A stretch of 64,000 nucleotides of DNA, from assembly GCA_905221605.1 (NCBI GenBank), contig CAJNDS010002235.1:318843-382842 (forward strand). Direction: 5' to 3'. The translations under genes and the position numbers were made by a program. Below the pieces are notes generated by a model. It did no database searches and was not told the origin of the DNA. It worked only from the letters and a program-made list of their open reading frames with translations. Source of the stretch: Symbiodinium natans. Lineage: Eukaryota; Sar; Dinophyceae; Suessiales; Symbiodiniaceae. This document shows, piece by piece, positions 10,505 to 21,195 of this stretch (positions are counted from its first letter, which is position 1; each line of letters starts with the position of its first letter).

Positions 10505-11700
10505 TCGGTTTTCTGGAGTTTTTGACCAAAACCGAGCCTTCACCGGTTTCAGGATTTCAAGTTTTTCAAGGTTTTTTCAGGGTTTTTCAGAGTCTTTCAA
10601 TGTTTTTATGCGATTTTTCAATGTTTTTCAAGGTGTTTTAGGGTTTTTAAGCCTCAGTTCTGATGAAGGGCCGCCCCCGCGACCTTTTCACAGCCTAGTT
10701 TTGGTCAAGGGGGGGTGGCATTTTTCAATTTTAAAGGCAAAATAGTCTTCGGAGACCCCCCCTTGCCTCAAACTCCGACCCCCCCTTGAGAGGGAAAGAT
10801 TGCCTCCAAAAACACCCCAAATGAGGGGGGGACCCAGGATCGGCCCAGGTCCCTATCGATTTTTTAGTACTGAAATCGACGGTCCTGGGTGGGCTCTCGT
10901 TTTCTGGATTTTTTGACCAAAACCGAGCCTTCACCGGTTTCAGGATTTCAAGTTTTTCACGGTTTTCAAGGTTTTTCAGAGTTTTTCAATGTTTTTCAAG
11001 GTGTTTTAGGGTTTTTAAGCCTCAGTTCTGATGAGGGCCGCCCCGCGACCTTTTCACAGCCTAGTTTTGGTCAAGGGGGGGTGGCATTTTTCAATTTTAA
11101 AGGCAAAATAGTCTTCGGAGACCCCCCCCCCTTGAGAGGGAAAGATAGACTGCCTCCAAAAACGCCCCAAATGAGGGGGGGATCCCAGGACAAATGAGGG
11201 GGGGACCCCAGGATCGGCCCAGGTCCCTACTAAAAAAGCGATTTTTTAGTACTGAAATCGACGGTCCTGGGTGGGCTCTCGTCTTCTGGATTTTTTGACC
11301 AAAACCGAGCCTTCACCGGTTTCAGGATTTCAAGTTTTTCACGGTTTTCAAGGTTTTTCAGAGTTTTTCAATGTTTTTTTGCGATTTTTCAATGTTTTTT
11401 TCAAGGTGTTTTAGGGTTTTTAAGCCTCAGTTCTGATGAAGGGCCGCCCCCGCGACCTTTTCACAGCCTAGTTTTGGTCAAGGGGGGGTGGCATTTTTCA
11501 ATTTTAAAGGCAGAATAGTCTTCGGAGACCCCCCCTTGCCTCAAACTCCGACCCCCCCTTGAGAGGGAAAGTTTGCCTCTAAAAACACCCCAAATGAGAG
11601 GGGAACCCAGGATCGGCCCCGAATCCCTATTAAAAATGCGATTTTTTAGTACTGAAATCGACGGTCCTGGGTGGGCTCTCGTTTTCTGGATTTTTGGACC
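10505..11700. repeat. Tandem block, about 390-bp unit, three copies plus a partial
   Basis: Units begin at TTTCTGGA.TTTTTTGACC near 10510, 10900 and 11283, with a fourth partial start near 11682 (spacings about 390, 383 and 399). Each contains ACCGAGCCTTCACCGG, a T-rich run of GTTTTTCA words, CCTCAGTTCTGATGA, a GGGGGGG stretch, and GTACTGAAATCGACGG. Copies differ by small indels. Copy 2 also has an inner duplication of AAATGAGGGGGGGA. Open frames on both strands are frame shadows of the repeat. I do not recognise the family. Confidence 0.9.
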
Positions 11701-11762
11701 GAAACGGCCACTCCCAGCCAAGAGGAAGCAAGTGCCTGGGAGGCCCCAGAGAGGCCCCTGAA

Positions 11763-11850
11763 CCCTAAATCCTAAATCCTAAAACCTAAATCCTAAATCC
11801 TAAACCCTAAATCCTAAATCCTAAATCCTAAATCCTAAATCCTAAAAACC
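11763..11850. repeat. TCCTAAA variant array
   Basis: Roughly a dozen 7-bp units, mostly TCCTAAA with a few CCCTAAA and ACCTAAA. This is a locally homogenised variant of the telomere-like 7-mer, directly after the 390-bp tandem block. Confidence 0.9.
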
Positions 11851-12844
11851 CCAAAAACTCATAATCAGAACACGACCCCATTAAGGTTTAAATATACATA
11901 GGTAGAGAGGGTTTAGGGTTTAGGGTATAGGGTTTAGGGTTTAGGGTTTAAAGTTTAGGGCAAGGGGAGGGGGGGGGGAGGGGCTAGGGTGCAGGCTTGA
12001 GGGTTTTCGTGCGTAGTCTGATCGCATTTCGAATCAACTTCTGATTCTCTTCGCCATTGGCACGGCTCTTTGTCTGCAGCCTTGTCAAGCAGCAACACAT
12101 CCCAAGAATGTACCCGAAACCCTAAACCCTAAACCCTAAACCGTAAACCCTAAACCCTCAACCCTAAACCCTGAACCGTGTCCCAGAAGACATGGATTCC
12201 CAAACGAGTCGCCCGGTGCAGCGGACACACCGACAAAAGGTGCCACAATTGATGGACATGTCGAGGTAGAAGTCTTACACTCTAACCCTAAACCCTATAC
12301 CCTAAACCTAAACCCTAAACCCTAAACCCTAAACCCTAAACCCTAAACTCCGAACCCTAAACCCGAAACCCCAAACCCTAAATCCTATGGTTGTTTATCG
12401 GAGCAGAGGATGAGTTTTTTGGGGCTTGGTTGGGCAGACAGTAAAGGCTTTTTAGGGTTTAGGGTTTGGGGTCTAGGGTTTAGGGTTTAGGTTTTTTTCC
12501 CCAACACCTTCAAGGACAACACACACATTGGTCTACTGCCCAGAAGCCCGACAACAAAACCAGAAGTGTGCAACAACCTGCGTTTCCCAGCTCCGCGGAA
12601 GCGATTCTACCAGGTCTGCGGCAACGTGTTAGGTGTTGTGAGGATTCAGTTCTTCGGTTGTTGGGGGTGGAGACTGCGAAGAGTTTGGGAGGCAAGTTGC
12701 CTAGCAAGCAGGTTCTAAGCTAAGGGGTCCTAGCAGGCTACTGCGCTATGAAGAGTCTAGCCCCCAAGCCCCCACTATCACAGCCATAAACCCCTCAAGT
12801 GTAAGACCCTATAGGCGCTGGAAGCCCTGTAAGCCCAAGGACTT

Positions 12845-12928
12845 CCTGGTTCTTGGTAGGGAATGAGGGAATTAGGTACCCTGTATCCTCCTCAATTATA
12901 TAGGGTACGTACCTACCTAAGAACTAGT
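12845..12928. mobile_element. MITE-like inverted repeat, family IR-D, copy 2
   Basis: Left arm CTGGTTCTTGGTAGGGAATG continues GAGGGAATTAGGTACCC. The right arm is GGGTACGTACCTACC then TAAGAACTAG. It is about 84 bp and non-coding. It is related to 59937-60032 and the half copy at 5928-5975. Confidence 0.75.
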
Positions 12929-13081
12929 AGAATATGCCCTGAGCACTGTACTTTATAAACCCTAAACCCACAATCCTAAAAACCCTAAACCCTAAAGCCC
13001 TAAATCCCACCCTATAAGCGCCGCACCCACAGTGCTCGCGGCCCCAGACTGCCAGCTCGGATCTGCCTGTGGTAGAATCTT

Positions 13082-13163
13082 GGGAGCATTTGGGGTTTAG
13101 GGTTTAGGGTTTAGCGTTTAGGGTTTGGGGTTTAGGGTTTAGGGTGGGAGCATTTGGGGTTTC
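13082..13163. repeat. Telomere-like tract between duplicated 14-mers
   Basis: GGGAGCATTTGGGG occurs at 13082-13095 and again at 13146-13159. Between them are TTTAGGG-type units with a few variants. The duplication looks like a target-site-type repeat. Confidence 0.8.
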
Positions 13164-13528
13164 GTGGTTTGGGGTTTGGGGCTGAGGGTTTCAGGGTTTT
13201 GGGGTTCAGGGTTTGGGGGGTTTGGGGTTGCGGAGTTGGATCGGTTGAGGATTTAGGGCTTAGACTTGTACGGTTTCGAGGGCTTTTTTGGGGGGTCAAG
13301 CTTTGGGGTTGAGGGGTTGAGGTTTAGGGTTTAGCGGCGTAGTAAACCCTAAACCCTAAACCCTAAACACTAAACACTAAACCCTAAACCCTAGTTTTGT
13401 TGGGGGGCAGAGGTTGCCAGAGTTTAGGACGTGGTAGGTGCAAACAGGTTGGGCCCCTAGACAGAAACTGGAAACGGCCAAAGCTTCAGAGGAGTAGTTG
13501 CCCTGTAGGTTAGGGATACTAGAGGTTG

Positions 13529-13606
13529 ACTACGAATTGCTTAAGAACCCCAAAAACATGAAATGTTCTTCCTTACTAAGGGGAATATAGGGATTATATT
13601 GTTGTA
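13529..13606. mobile_element. Truncated inverted repeat, family IR-G, copy 3
   Basis: ATTGCTTAAGAACCCCAAAA at the left end, followed by the reversed interior (TTCTTCCTTACTAAGGGG, ATAGGGATTATATTGTTG) of the copy at 2289-2399. The opposite terminal repeat is absent. Confidence 0.65.
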
Positions 13607-14242
13607 TGTGCTTTAGCGTTTCCGGGCTCAGCTTGTGGGATTCGTGGGCCGTTCAGAGCAGTGTCCAACCAGCGCGTTAGAGCTGCGCAGAGATGAATGT
13701 GGACATTTTAACTCAATAGGGGTACCCGGGGGATACCGTAAAATATGCCCCAAGTAGAATTGTGAAGTCCTTTTTCTGAGGAGCCACCTCAAGAGGAAGT
13801 CCTTTTTTGGGGGAACTCCCCGGATGAGATCTACTAAATCCCTTATAAGGTCTAGGGTGTGAGTGGGTCCCAGGCCCCAATAAGAATTCAAACCGCTCAG
13901 TGCCTGACAAGCAATGACACTTTACATGTACATACGCATTGTTGTCGGTATTTCGTTCCATATGTCATCAGTTGAATTATCCGTTGGTTCATGACTCTAT
14001 TTCTTGCCTTCTTGGCCTTGGGGACTGGGGTGGGGGGCGGGGGCGAGGGGCGGGGTGGGGGGGGAAACGTCTGGGACCCCTAAATTTAAACCCTAAACCT
14101 GCTGGTTTAAGGTTGGGTTCCCAAGCCTTGCGAGGCTGGTCCATTGCTGCTGGGCACCCATCAGGGGCCGGAGAAAGCAGCGCAACTGGCGTCCTGGCCA
14201 CCCACGATGTTTCTAGGAAGTTCGTGTACACTACAGTCGGAC

Positions 14243-14310
14243 TTGGGCCTTGCAAGGGCTCCTATTCGCTTTAAGGCCCATGTATAAACTGTGTAAAGCA
14301 CATGGGCTGT
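14243..14310. mobile_element. Degraded IR-C-like fragment
   Basis: CTTGGGCCTTGC, CTCCTATTCGCTTTAAGGCC and GTAAAGCACATGGG resemble the core of the IR-C family. The outer ends are not recognisable. Confidence 0.35.
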
Positions 14311-15152
14311 GAGGGAACCTGCCACAAGCATCCACACGCTTCCAAGGTCAACGGGCTGGGGATCAGGTTCAGGGTGAAAGGTGTACGGTTCGGGGTGTAG
14401 GGTTTAGTGTGGGGGGAGGTTCCTGGTAAGCCGGACGCTGACAGCATCCCAAGTGCAATTTAACAGAGAAAGGTACCAATTCTCAAGGTACAGGATTTGA
14501 GGCCCGTGAGGGGTAGGCCCGAATTGGGTTTAGGGTTTAGGGTTTAGGGTTCAGGGTTCAGGGTTCAGGGTTCAGGGTTTAGGGTATCTTTTACTACGCT
14601 ACCTACTTGCGCCTCAGGGGGCGCTAGCTGGCTAAATCCTCATGAAGAATGGCTTGTGCACCTTTGGTGTAGGGGCTGTGGTAGCTTCCAACTCTGTTGC
14701 AAAAGGAAAAGGACCAGCGAGTGAAGGTCATGTTGATGGTGCTGTGGCTGAAACTCTTGCAGATGGCTTCGTGTAACGGTCAAAACAAAAGTTGAAACCA
14801 CGACATCGGGATTGGACGTAAAGTCAGGTGCGAAATCTACTTCAGGTGGTCAGGTTCTTGTGTGCGCTCAAGAAGGGTAAAGTCATTTGGGGGCATGTTT
14901 CCTCGAAATTTAATTTAATATTGAAGCTGCATCTCGTGAACGGACCAATGGAAGATGAACACACCAGGCGAAAAGTGGTGTGTTCGCAGTTTATTCATGA
15001 ATTTGCTAGTCTTAATGAACCCTGAACACCGGAATCGCGGAAACTACACGTGAACAGAAGTTCACACAGAACTAGTAAGCCCTAAACGCCTCAAGCCCGA
15101 AACCCCAAACCCTAAACCTAAACCCAAAAGCCCAAACTGTAAGCCCTAAACC

Positions 15153-15345
15153 CTACTTGGAGGTTCATGGTACTTAATCACCAAGTATACCTGCACGAAT
15201 AACCCACTTATAAGCCCCTTAAGGGCCCAGAATATGGTTATAAGTACAGTTAGAAGTACAGTTCCCCTAAACCCTGAACCCTAAACCCTAAACCCTAAAC
15301 CCTAAACCCTAATTGGTTAATAAGTACCCTGCACCTCCAAGTAGG
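15153..15345. mobile_element. IR-B element carrying an internal telomere-like tract
   Basis: Left end CTACTTGGAGGTTCATGG and right end ACCTCCAAGTAG are inverted repeats. The unit contains seven CCCTAAA-type units at 15264-15312, between AAGTACAGTT and ATTGGTTAATAAG. The diverged copy at 33635-33750 has AAGTACTGTTATAATTGGTT at the same place with no tract. Confidence 0.85.
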
Positions 15346-15553
15346 GTCCTATTGTTAGTAGGAGATCCCTAGTCCACTGCCTCTGGGCACAGTCAGGCCA
15401 GAGCTCACGGCACATTCATGGTCCACCTCCGTTTAGGGTTTAGGGTTTAGGGTTTAGGGTTGCAAGGTCTGCAAAGAGCTGACGAGGTGACATATGTGCG
15501 CGCATGCTTGATTATGTTACTGGGCCTAAGTGGGGTTCGGGTCGTCTTACCCG

Positions 15554-15653
15554 AAGGGTCCATGTACCTCAATAGGGAATACTTGGGCATTAAGTACCTC
15601 CTATATAGGGACTTCGGGCCCACGTACATGATATTAAGGCACAACGACCCTTA
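15554..15653. mobile_element. MITE-like inverted repeat, family IR-C, copy 3
   Basis: A 100-bp unit beginning AAGGGTCCATGTACCTC with inner GGGAATACTTGGGC, ending GACCCTTA. The right arm is diverged. Confidence 0.75.
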
Positions 15654-15989
15654 GGTTTAGGCAGGAGAGCATTCGGGCTTTTTGAGTCCGACCATCAGTG
15701 TCACTGCTTGGTTGTCGAGCACAAAACCACCAGAAACCCAGCAAATACGCGAAAATCCCGAAAGTCCCTAAAGGCTACAAGCCCTACAAACCCCATCAAC
15801 CCTATGAAGCCTGAACCAGAAACCCTGTATCCTTAAAACCCCAAAACTTCCGAGATAAGAGGGGGTGGCAGAGGTGGGAGCAAGGTCGGACTCCCACCCC
15901 CCAAAACCCTGACACCCTAAACCCTAAACCCTAAACCCAAAATACCCGGAAACCCTGATCCCTAGAACCTGAAACCCTAAAAAACTCTA

Positions 15990-16930
15990 AATCCACAAAG
16001 CTGGCTCTCAGTATGGGTTGGGAATTCGGTTCCCCATCTAGCACCGTAAACGAGGATGTAGATGGATACGCTAAAAGCCTGAGTGGCCAATCCCCTACCA
16101 AAACCGGTAAGCAGGGGGGTCCATACCCTTCTGATCGGCAGAGTGAGGATGAGACAGTGCTTCAGCGACGATGCTTTCGTTTGCCCTGGGTGTCTCGTCT
16201 ATGATGTCGGACGAGAGCTCTTCCTTGTCCGCCACCAACTCATCTCAGTCTGCTTTCTGGTAGCTCTCGGGCTCAAACTTTTAGCAGTTGAGGCGGAAGC
16301 ATTTCATAAGATCCTTCGCGGATGCTGTGCACTTCGCTCCTGGACTTGGAGCCATGCCTAAAGAGACTTGCTCTGCAACTGCTCGCCTTTCGCGATGGAA
16401 AGACTAGGCGCACATCCTAAACATGTCACATGAAAGCTCAACCTCCTAGACCAACATCCGAACATGCAGGGAAGTCGGCACAAGGATGCAGTTTGGCTAC
16501 CATCATCACGAGCAAGGGTTGAGGGTTGCGGGCGAGGGTCCCTGCTGCATCCGAAAAAACACGGACATCTGAACAAGACAAGACATGCCAGGAAGCGCCG
16601 CCACAAAACCTCCAAGAACAGACCATAAATTCCGGAAACAACCGACGACAGCTCGACTCACCTCGAGGCCATCTCCGAAGGAACCCTTCCATGCTGCCTT
16701 TCCCTGGAAGCGAGCAGAGAACTCCGCGCACATCTCGGCCGGGATGTCCTTCGTCTTGAAAATTCATCTAAGACTGATGTGGTTGAGCTGTTCTTGGCTA
16801 GTTGGTGGGTGGACAATAAGGCCGCTTTAGCTCCTGATTGAGTATGCGTGTTGGAAGGCAAATGGATCGCTGACATCCGGAACATCATCGCCCCATGCAT
16901 GGACACCACAACCCCAAATCATAGCCCAAA
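15990..16930. other. Unique-sequence island, possible gene fragment, no confident CDS
   Basis: About 940 bp with no telomere-like tract, unusual for this window. Several overlapping frames of 60-110 codons occur on both strands (for example 16438-16767 minus, ATG-started, 109 codons; 16083-16361 plus). One plus-strand frame without an ATG, about 16632-16843, translates to a fairly natural composition ending in a Trp-Trp-rich segment. None shows a domain I recognise, and I see no reason to prefer one frame. An exon of an unrecognised gene or an old pseudogene is possible. Confidence 0.35.
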
Positions 16931-17152
16931 ATACGCCCCGGACTTAAGTTAACCCTAAACCCTAAACCCTAAACCCCAAACCCTAAACCCCAAACCCTAA
17001 AACCTAAACCCTAAACCCTGGATCTTCTCCTGCTTAAGTGGGCAAGGGTATCGGGTTCGGGGGTTTGGGTTTTATGGGGTCTAAGTTCTCAAGGCTTACC
17101 AGGAAAGAACTCAGGCAAAATCTGAAAGAAACTCGAGTGGGATGTGAAGGTA

Positions 17153-17261
17153 CCCAGAGACTCCAAAACCCCTTAATTAAGGAATATACCTTAAATTATA
17201 ATAGGAACCCTAATATGATTTAAGGTATATTCCTTAATTAAGGGGTTTTGGAGTCTCTTGG
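17153..17261. mobile_element. Fold-back element, family IR-H, copy 2
   Basis: A near-perfect 109-bp hairpin. The arms run CCCAGAGACTCCAAAACC then CTTAATTAAGGAATATACC, returning to GGTTTTGGAGTCTCTTGG, with a loop of about 25 bp. TA flanks both edges. It is the size and form of a Stowaway-like MITE. Confidence 0.9.
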
Positions 17262-19139
17262 TAGCTTCTTTCGACTCAAAACGTGACCTAGAACGGGCGG
17301 GAACTGACTAGATTTGTTGCTGTCTAGCTGTGCAGCATAGTCAGCAGCACTTGATATGATAAGACGCTTTCCTGCTGAAGGTCGTAAACCATGTACCGGA
17401 TGCGGGCTCTTCTTAGAATCGTGGTACAGCTCCATCTGCGACCTATCTGGCGTGCAGCCGAAAGCCTCAAGCTCAAACTCTTGATGAGTAGGGGCCCCAA
17501 TACTTAAAGTCATGTTATCGTTGATAAGCCCGAAGATGTTTACTTACTTACTTACTTACTTACTTTCTGTCCGAGTCAAAAAGTAGAGAAATAGCTCCTC
17601 TACGATCAATTCACGCCATAAGAATGGTATGTATATGACATTGGTAGGTGTATGTACATATGTATATCTAAACCTTAAACCCTGAACCCCAAACCCTAAT
17701 AAACCCTATATATACCTTTCATACGTTACATAACAATAAGGTCGCTCGATCCCTAGTTCCAAGAAAAATACTGGTGAGTCTAACAGTCCCACCCACCCTA
17801 AACCCTAAACCCTAACTAAACCCTAAACCCTAAACCCTAAACCCTAAAGCCTAAACCCACCCCCACCTGCCTTGTAGATGGTCTTCCATCGCACCCCAGC
17901 CGGCCGAGCTCGATGGGCAGACTGCCGGGACACAAAAAGGGAACTCAATGGTTGAGGAGAAGCAGAGCGCATCGGGTTTAGGGTTTAGGGTTTAGGGTTT
18001 GGGGTTTAGGGTTTAGGGTTTAGGGTTTAGGGTGCCCCCCCCCATAGGTTTTAGAGTAAGTGTCAGGTTGGGGCTTGAAGCTGTAGGGTTTGGGTGGCCC
18101 AAGGGCGATGTGGCTCTGCGCCGCTTCCCTTCTTGCCAAGACAGTGTGACTCCAGCAGCAGCAGCCATGATATTTGAACCAAACGCCCTAAACTCTGCAC
18201 CCTAAACCCTAAACTCTAAACCCTGAATCCTAAAACCTAAACCCTTAACCCTAACCCTAAGCCTGAAGCCATAGCAGCATCTATCCATGACGAGCTCACC
18301 TGCCCAAAAGCACATGCAAGGCTAATATGAGGGCCTGAATGACTAGAATGAGTTTTTGGGGTTTAGGGTTTAGGCTTTAGGGGGGTTATTATAGCATAGT
18401 TGTATATAGGGACCATCAAGGAATAATGTGAGTGCTTCTTCCGACCGCTACAGTATACCAGCCCCTTAAACCCTGAAGCCCCCCAAGCCGAATCCTAATC
18501 CTAAGCTAGAGGTCAAAATTAGGGCTTAGGTTTCGGGGTTTCGGGCCCGTTCGGGCTTTAGGTTTTATGTAGAGTTTGGAACTTGGGGCTTGGGGCTTAG
18601 GATGTAGGGCTTGGGATTTAGGAGGTCCCCTAAACCCCAAAACCCTAAACTGCCCTAAACCCCAAGAACACCCTTTCCCTCCGCGAGGGGCATCAATGAG
18701 CTTGATGTTAAAGCGCTGGCCAAGGAGGAGGTCAGCACGGACCTCGGTGCAAACCTTGGCTTGGGTTTAGGGTTTAGGGTTTGGGGTTTAGGGTTTAGGG
18801 TTTAGGGTTTAGGGTTTAGGGTTTAGGGTTTCGGGTTTGGGGTTTGGGGTTTGGGGTTTAGGGTTTCGGGACGCGAACCCTCAACCCCCAAACCCCAGAG
18901 ACGGGGAGTTTAGGGCTTCGAGGGAGAGGGGCCCCTGTTGGCAGTGGAACACTACACTCTGGACGCTCATTGGAGCTTCTGTTCCGTAGATCAGGGCTTA
19001 GGCTTCCCCCCAGGCCCCCCACCCGGTTTAGGGTTTAGGGTTTAGGGATTAAAGTTTAGGTTTCAGGCATTTTTTGCACAGGCCCTTGTCGCAGCCGGCA
19101 GAATCGGGACTGGAAACCCTAAACCCTAAACGGCGACCA

Positions 19140-19278
19140 CGGGACCGGGAAGCCACGGGCCCAGAGGACGAGAGGACCATGGGACCAGAGCACCAGAGGA
19201 CCGTAGGACCAGGGGACCAAGGGACCAGACGACCAGAGGGCCAGAGGACCAGGGGACCATAGGACCAGGTGACCAGAA
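19140..19278. repeat. Minisatellite of GGACCAGAG-type units
   Basis: About fifteen imperfect 8 to 10-bp units built on GGACCAGAG and GGGACCA. Predicted frames on both strands are low-complexity translations of it. Confidence 0.85.
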
Positions 19279-19726
19279 GGCCTGGGGCCAACATTACCAA
19301 GGCCACCAAGCCAGGGCCAACGTTAGGAAAAAAAAACACCGGGCCCAACCCTAAACCCTAAACCGTAAACCGTTAACCCTGAACTCTGAACCCTGAACCC
19401 TAAACCCTAAACCCTAAGGCGACACTTAGCTCGGAACAAACTGCCTGGCAGCCAGTCCTCAAGGAATGGTACAAATCCAACCCTAAAACCTAATGATCCT
19501 AAACCCTAAACCCTAAACCCTAAACCCTAAACCCTAAGAACCTTAAACCCTCAATAACCCTCAACCCTATTAACCCTAATAACCCTAAACCCCACTGTAT
19601 CTCGAGCTCTTAATGCTTCGACTTTGGGCCACAGCAGCCGTGACGTGCGCAAGGGGATCACTCACCGAGTCCTGACACAAAGTCTGCAAGGACCATGCAA
19701 GTCTAAACGCCTTCCCTGAACCCCAA

Positions 19727-19808
19727 ACCCTCAACCCCTCAAAAGTTGCTCATAAAAACCCTAGACCTTAAACCCTAAACCCTAAACCCTCAACCCCTGA
19801 AAGTTGCT
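19727..19808. repeat. Telomere-like tract between duplicated flanks
   Basis: ACCCTCAACCCCTCAAAAG then TTGCT (19727-19750) recurs as ACCCTCAACCCCTGAAAG then TTGCT (19786-19808). CCCTAAA-type units lie between. Confidence 0.7.
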
Positions 19809-20257
19809 TCTAACCATACTTTCAAGAAAGCCCCTTGTGTTCCCACCCTTCGGGTTGTTTGTACATCGCACCGGGCCCAAGCCATCAGCCTCCACGTGAG
19901 GCTTTCTGACTTTACGCTTTGGCAGTTGAAGGTTAAGGGGTTTAGGGGTTTAGGAGGAAGATCTGTGTAAAAGTGGAATCCACATTACCCGTGAACTTGA
20001 AGCCCCTAGGATGGACTTTAAGACCCTCTGACTAGTGTTCCCAAACATTCGTAAAGCCAATAAGGAAAATCTACTTGTCCCCAGGGCCTACCTAGGCCCT
20101 ACAGTCCTTCTGGTCGATCAAGCATGTGCGCATATGGCAACTCGCCAGCTCTTTGCACACCTGCAAACACTAAACCCTGAACCCCGAAAACCCCCTAAAC
20201 CCTAAAGCCTAAACCCCAAGCCCTAAACCCTAAACCCTAAAACCCCAACCCCCACCC

Positions 20258-20342
20258 CCCCCCAAAAAAAAAAAAAAAAAAAAAAAAACTAAATAAATAT
20301 TAATAAATACAAATAAAATAATAATAAATGAATAAAAAAAAA
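20258..20342. repeat. C run, poly-A and AT-rich simple sequence
   Basis: A C-rich stretch is followed by about 26 A residues and an AAATAAATA-type simple repeat. It could be the tail of a processed retrocopy, but no recognisable body lies next to it. Confidence 0.7.
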
Positions 20343-20395
20343 CGCAGGGGAGCCATCCCTTAGAAGCTTTTGTGGCTCTTGAGGACTTTCGGTTT

Positions 20396-20553
20396 GGGTC
20401 CATGTACCTAACCAGGGAATACTTGGGCCGTAAAGTACTTCCTACGGTTTACGGTTTACCGTTTAGGGTTTAGGGTTTAGGGTTTAGGGTTTAGGGTTTA
20501 CATCGGGAGTTTGGGGCCTAAGTATACGATCATGAGGGACGTGGACGTAGGGA
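20396..20553. mobile_element. IR-C element split by a telomere-like tract
   Basis: The left half GGGTCCATGTACCTAACC to AAGTACTTCCTA and the right half TTTGGGGCCTAAGTATACG to GTGGACGTAGGG are both present. CGGTTTA variants and TTTAGGG units occupy about 20445-20501 between them. Uninterrupted IR-C copies (39781-39880, 57844-57944, 25280-25379) have only about 10-15 bp there. Confidence 0.85.
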
Positions 20554-20619
20554 CCTCAAACTTTGTAAGCCCGACTGGGGTTGTACTGTAGGCATTCTAG
20601 GGTTCCCGGTTCTGGGCGC

Positions 20620-20710
20620 AGGGTTTAGGGTTTAGGGTTTAGGGTTTAGGGTTTAGGGTTTAGGGTTTAGGGTTTAGGGTTTAGGGTTTAGGGTTTAGGG
20701 TTTAGGGTTT
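20620..20710. repeat. Interstitial telomere-like tract, TTTAGGG
   Basis: About thirteen clean TTTAGGG units, one of the longest uniform tracts in the first third of the window. Confidence 0.95.
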
Positions 20711-20814
20711 TTAGGATTTAGGAACCGCCTAATGGTTCCTCACACGGTGGGAGCAGTATAGGCTTTGCTGGTTTGGGGTCGAAAGGTACAGCTGGCTTCG
20801 TGGGTTGTGCATGG

Positions 20815-21000
20815 GCGCAGAACGGTTTGCACGATGTAAGTCGCACCCTTCAGCCCCTCAAACCCTAAACCCTAAACCCCTAAACCCTAAACCCCTAAAC
20901 CCCTAAACCCCTAAACCCTAAACCCTAAACCCTAAACCCTAAACCCTGCGCAAAAAGGTTTGCACAATGCCAGCCACACCCTTCAGCCCCTCAAACCCTA
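20815..21000. repeat. Telomere-like tract between 53-bp direct duplications
   Basis: A segment beginning GCGCAGAACGGTTTGCACG and ending CACCCTTCAGCCCCTCAAAC lies at 20815-20867. A copy at 20948-21000 begins GCGCAAAAAGGTTTGCAC and ends the same way. Between them is an array of CCCTAAA with CCCCTAAA variants. Confidence 0.85.
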
Positions 21001-21195
21001 AACCCTAAACCCTAAACCCTAAACCCTCAACGCATCCTGCCTCCTTCGCAGTGGACACCTTTGGCACGACAATCAAGCACCTGCTCCCCGCACGAGTCTG
21101 CAAGGCTTTCCTGCAGATCATGGCGTAGAGCCTCAGTTGCGGGCCCCTTGCAGTTGTGACAGTTTCGGGTCCCAGGCCACACCGACCCTGAGCGG

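Larger units (their letters stand above)
11700..15990. repeat. Gene-free mosaic
   Basis: Contains a TCCTAAA-variant array (11763-11850), telomere-like tracts (11908-11955, 12118-12175, 12280-12390, 13093-13145, 13347-13392, 14526-14585, 15096-15125, 15264-15312, 15431-15461), inverted-repeat elements (12845-12928, 13529-13606, 15153-15345, 15554-15653) and a G-rich stretch (14025-14065). A less repetitive portion at 14600-15060 holds a 65-codon frame at 14828-15025 without recognisable similarity. I call no gene. Confidence 0.7.
16930..21130. repeat. Gene-free mosaic
   Basis: Holds telomere-like tracts (16948-17018, 17796-17858, 17973-18034, 18765-18860, 19345-19420, 19495-19545, 20446-20501, 20620-20710, 20867-20947, 21000-21030), IR-H copy 2, a CTTA microsatellite (about 17536-17562), a GGACCA-type minisatellite (19140-19278), a split IR-C element (20396-20553) and an A-rich stretch (20258-20342). 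Short frames that end in translated telomere repeat are not genes. Confidence 0.7.
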
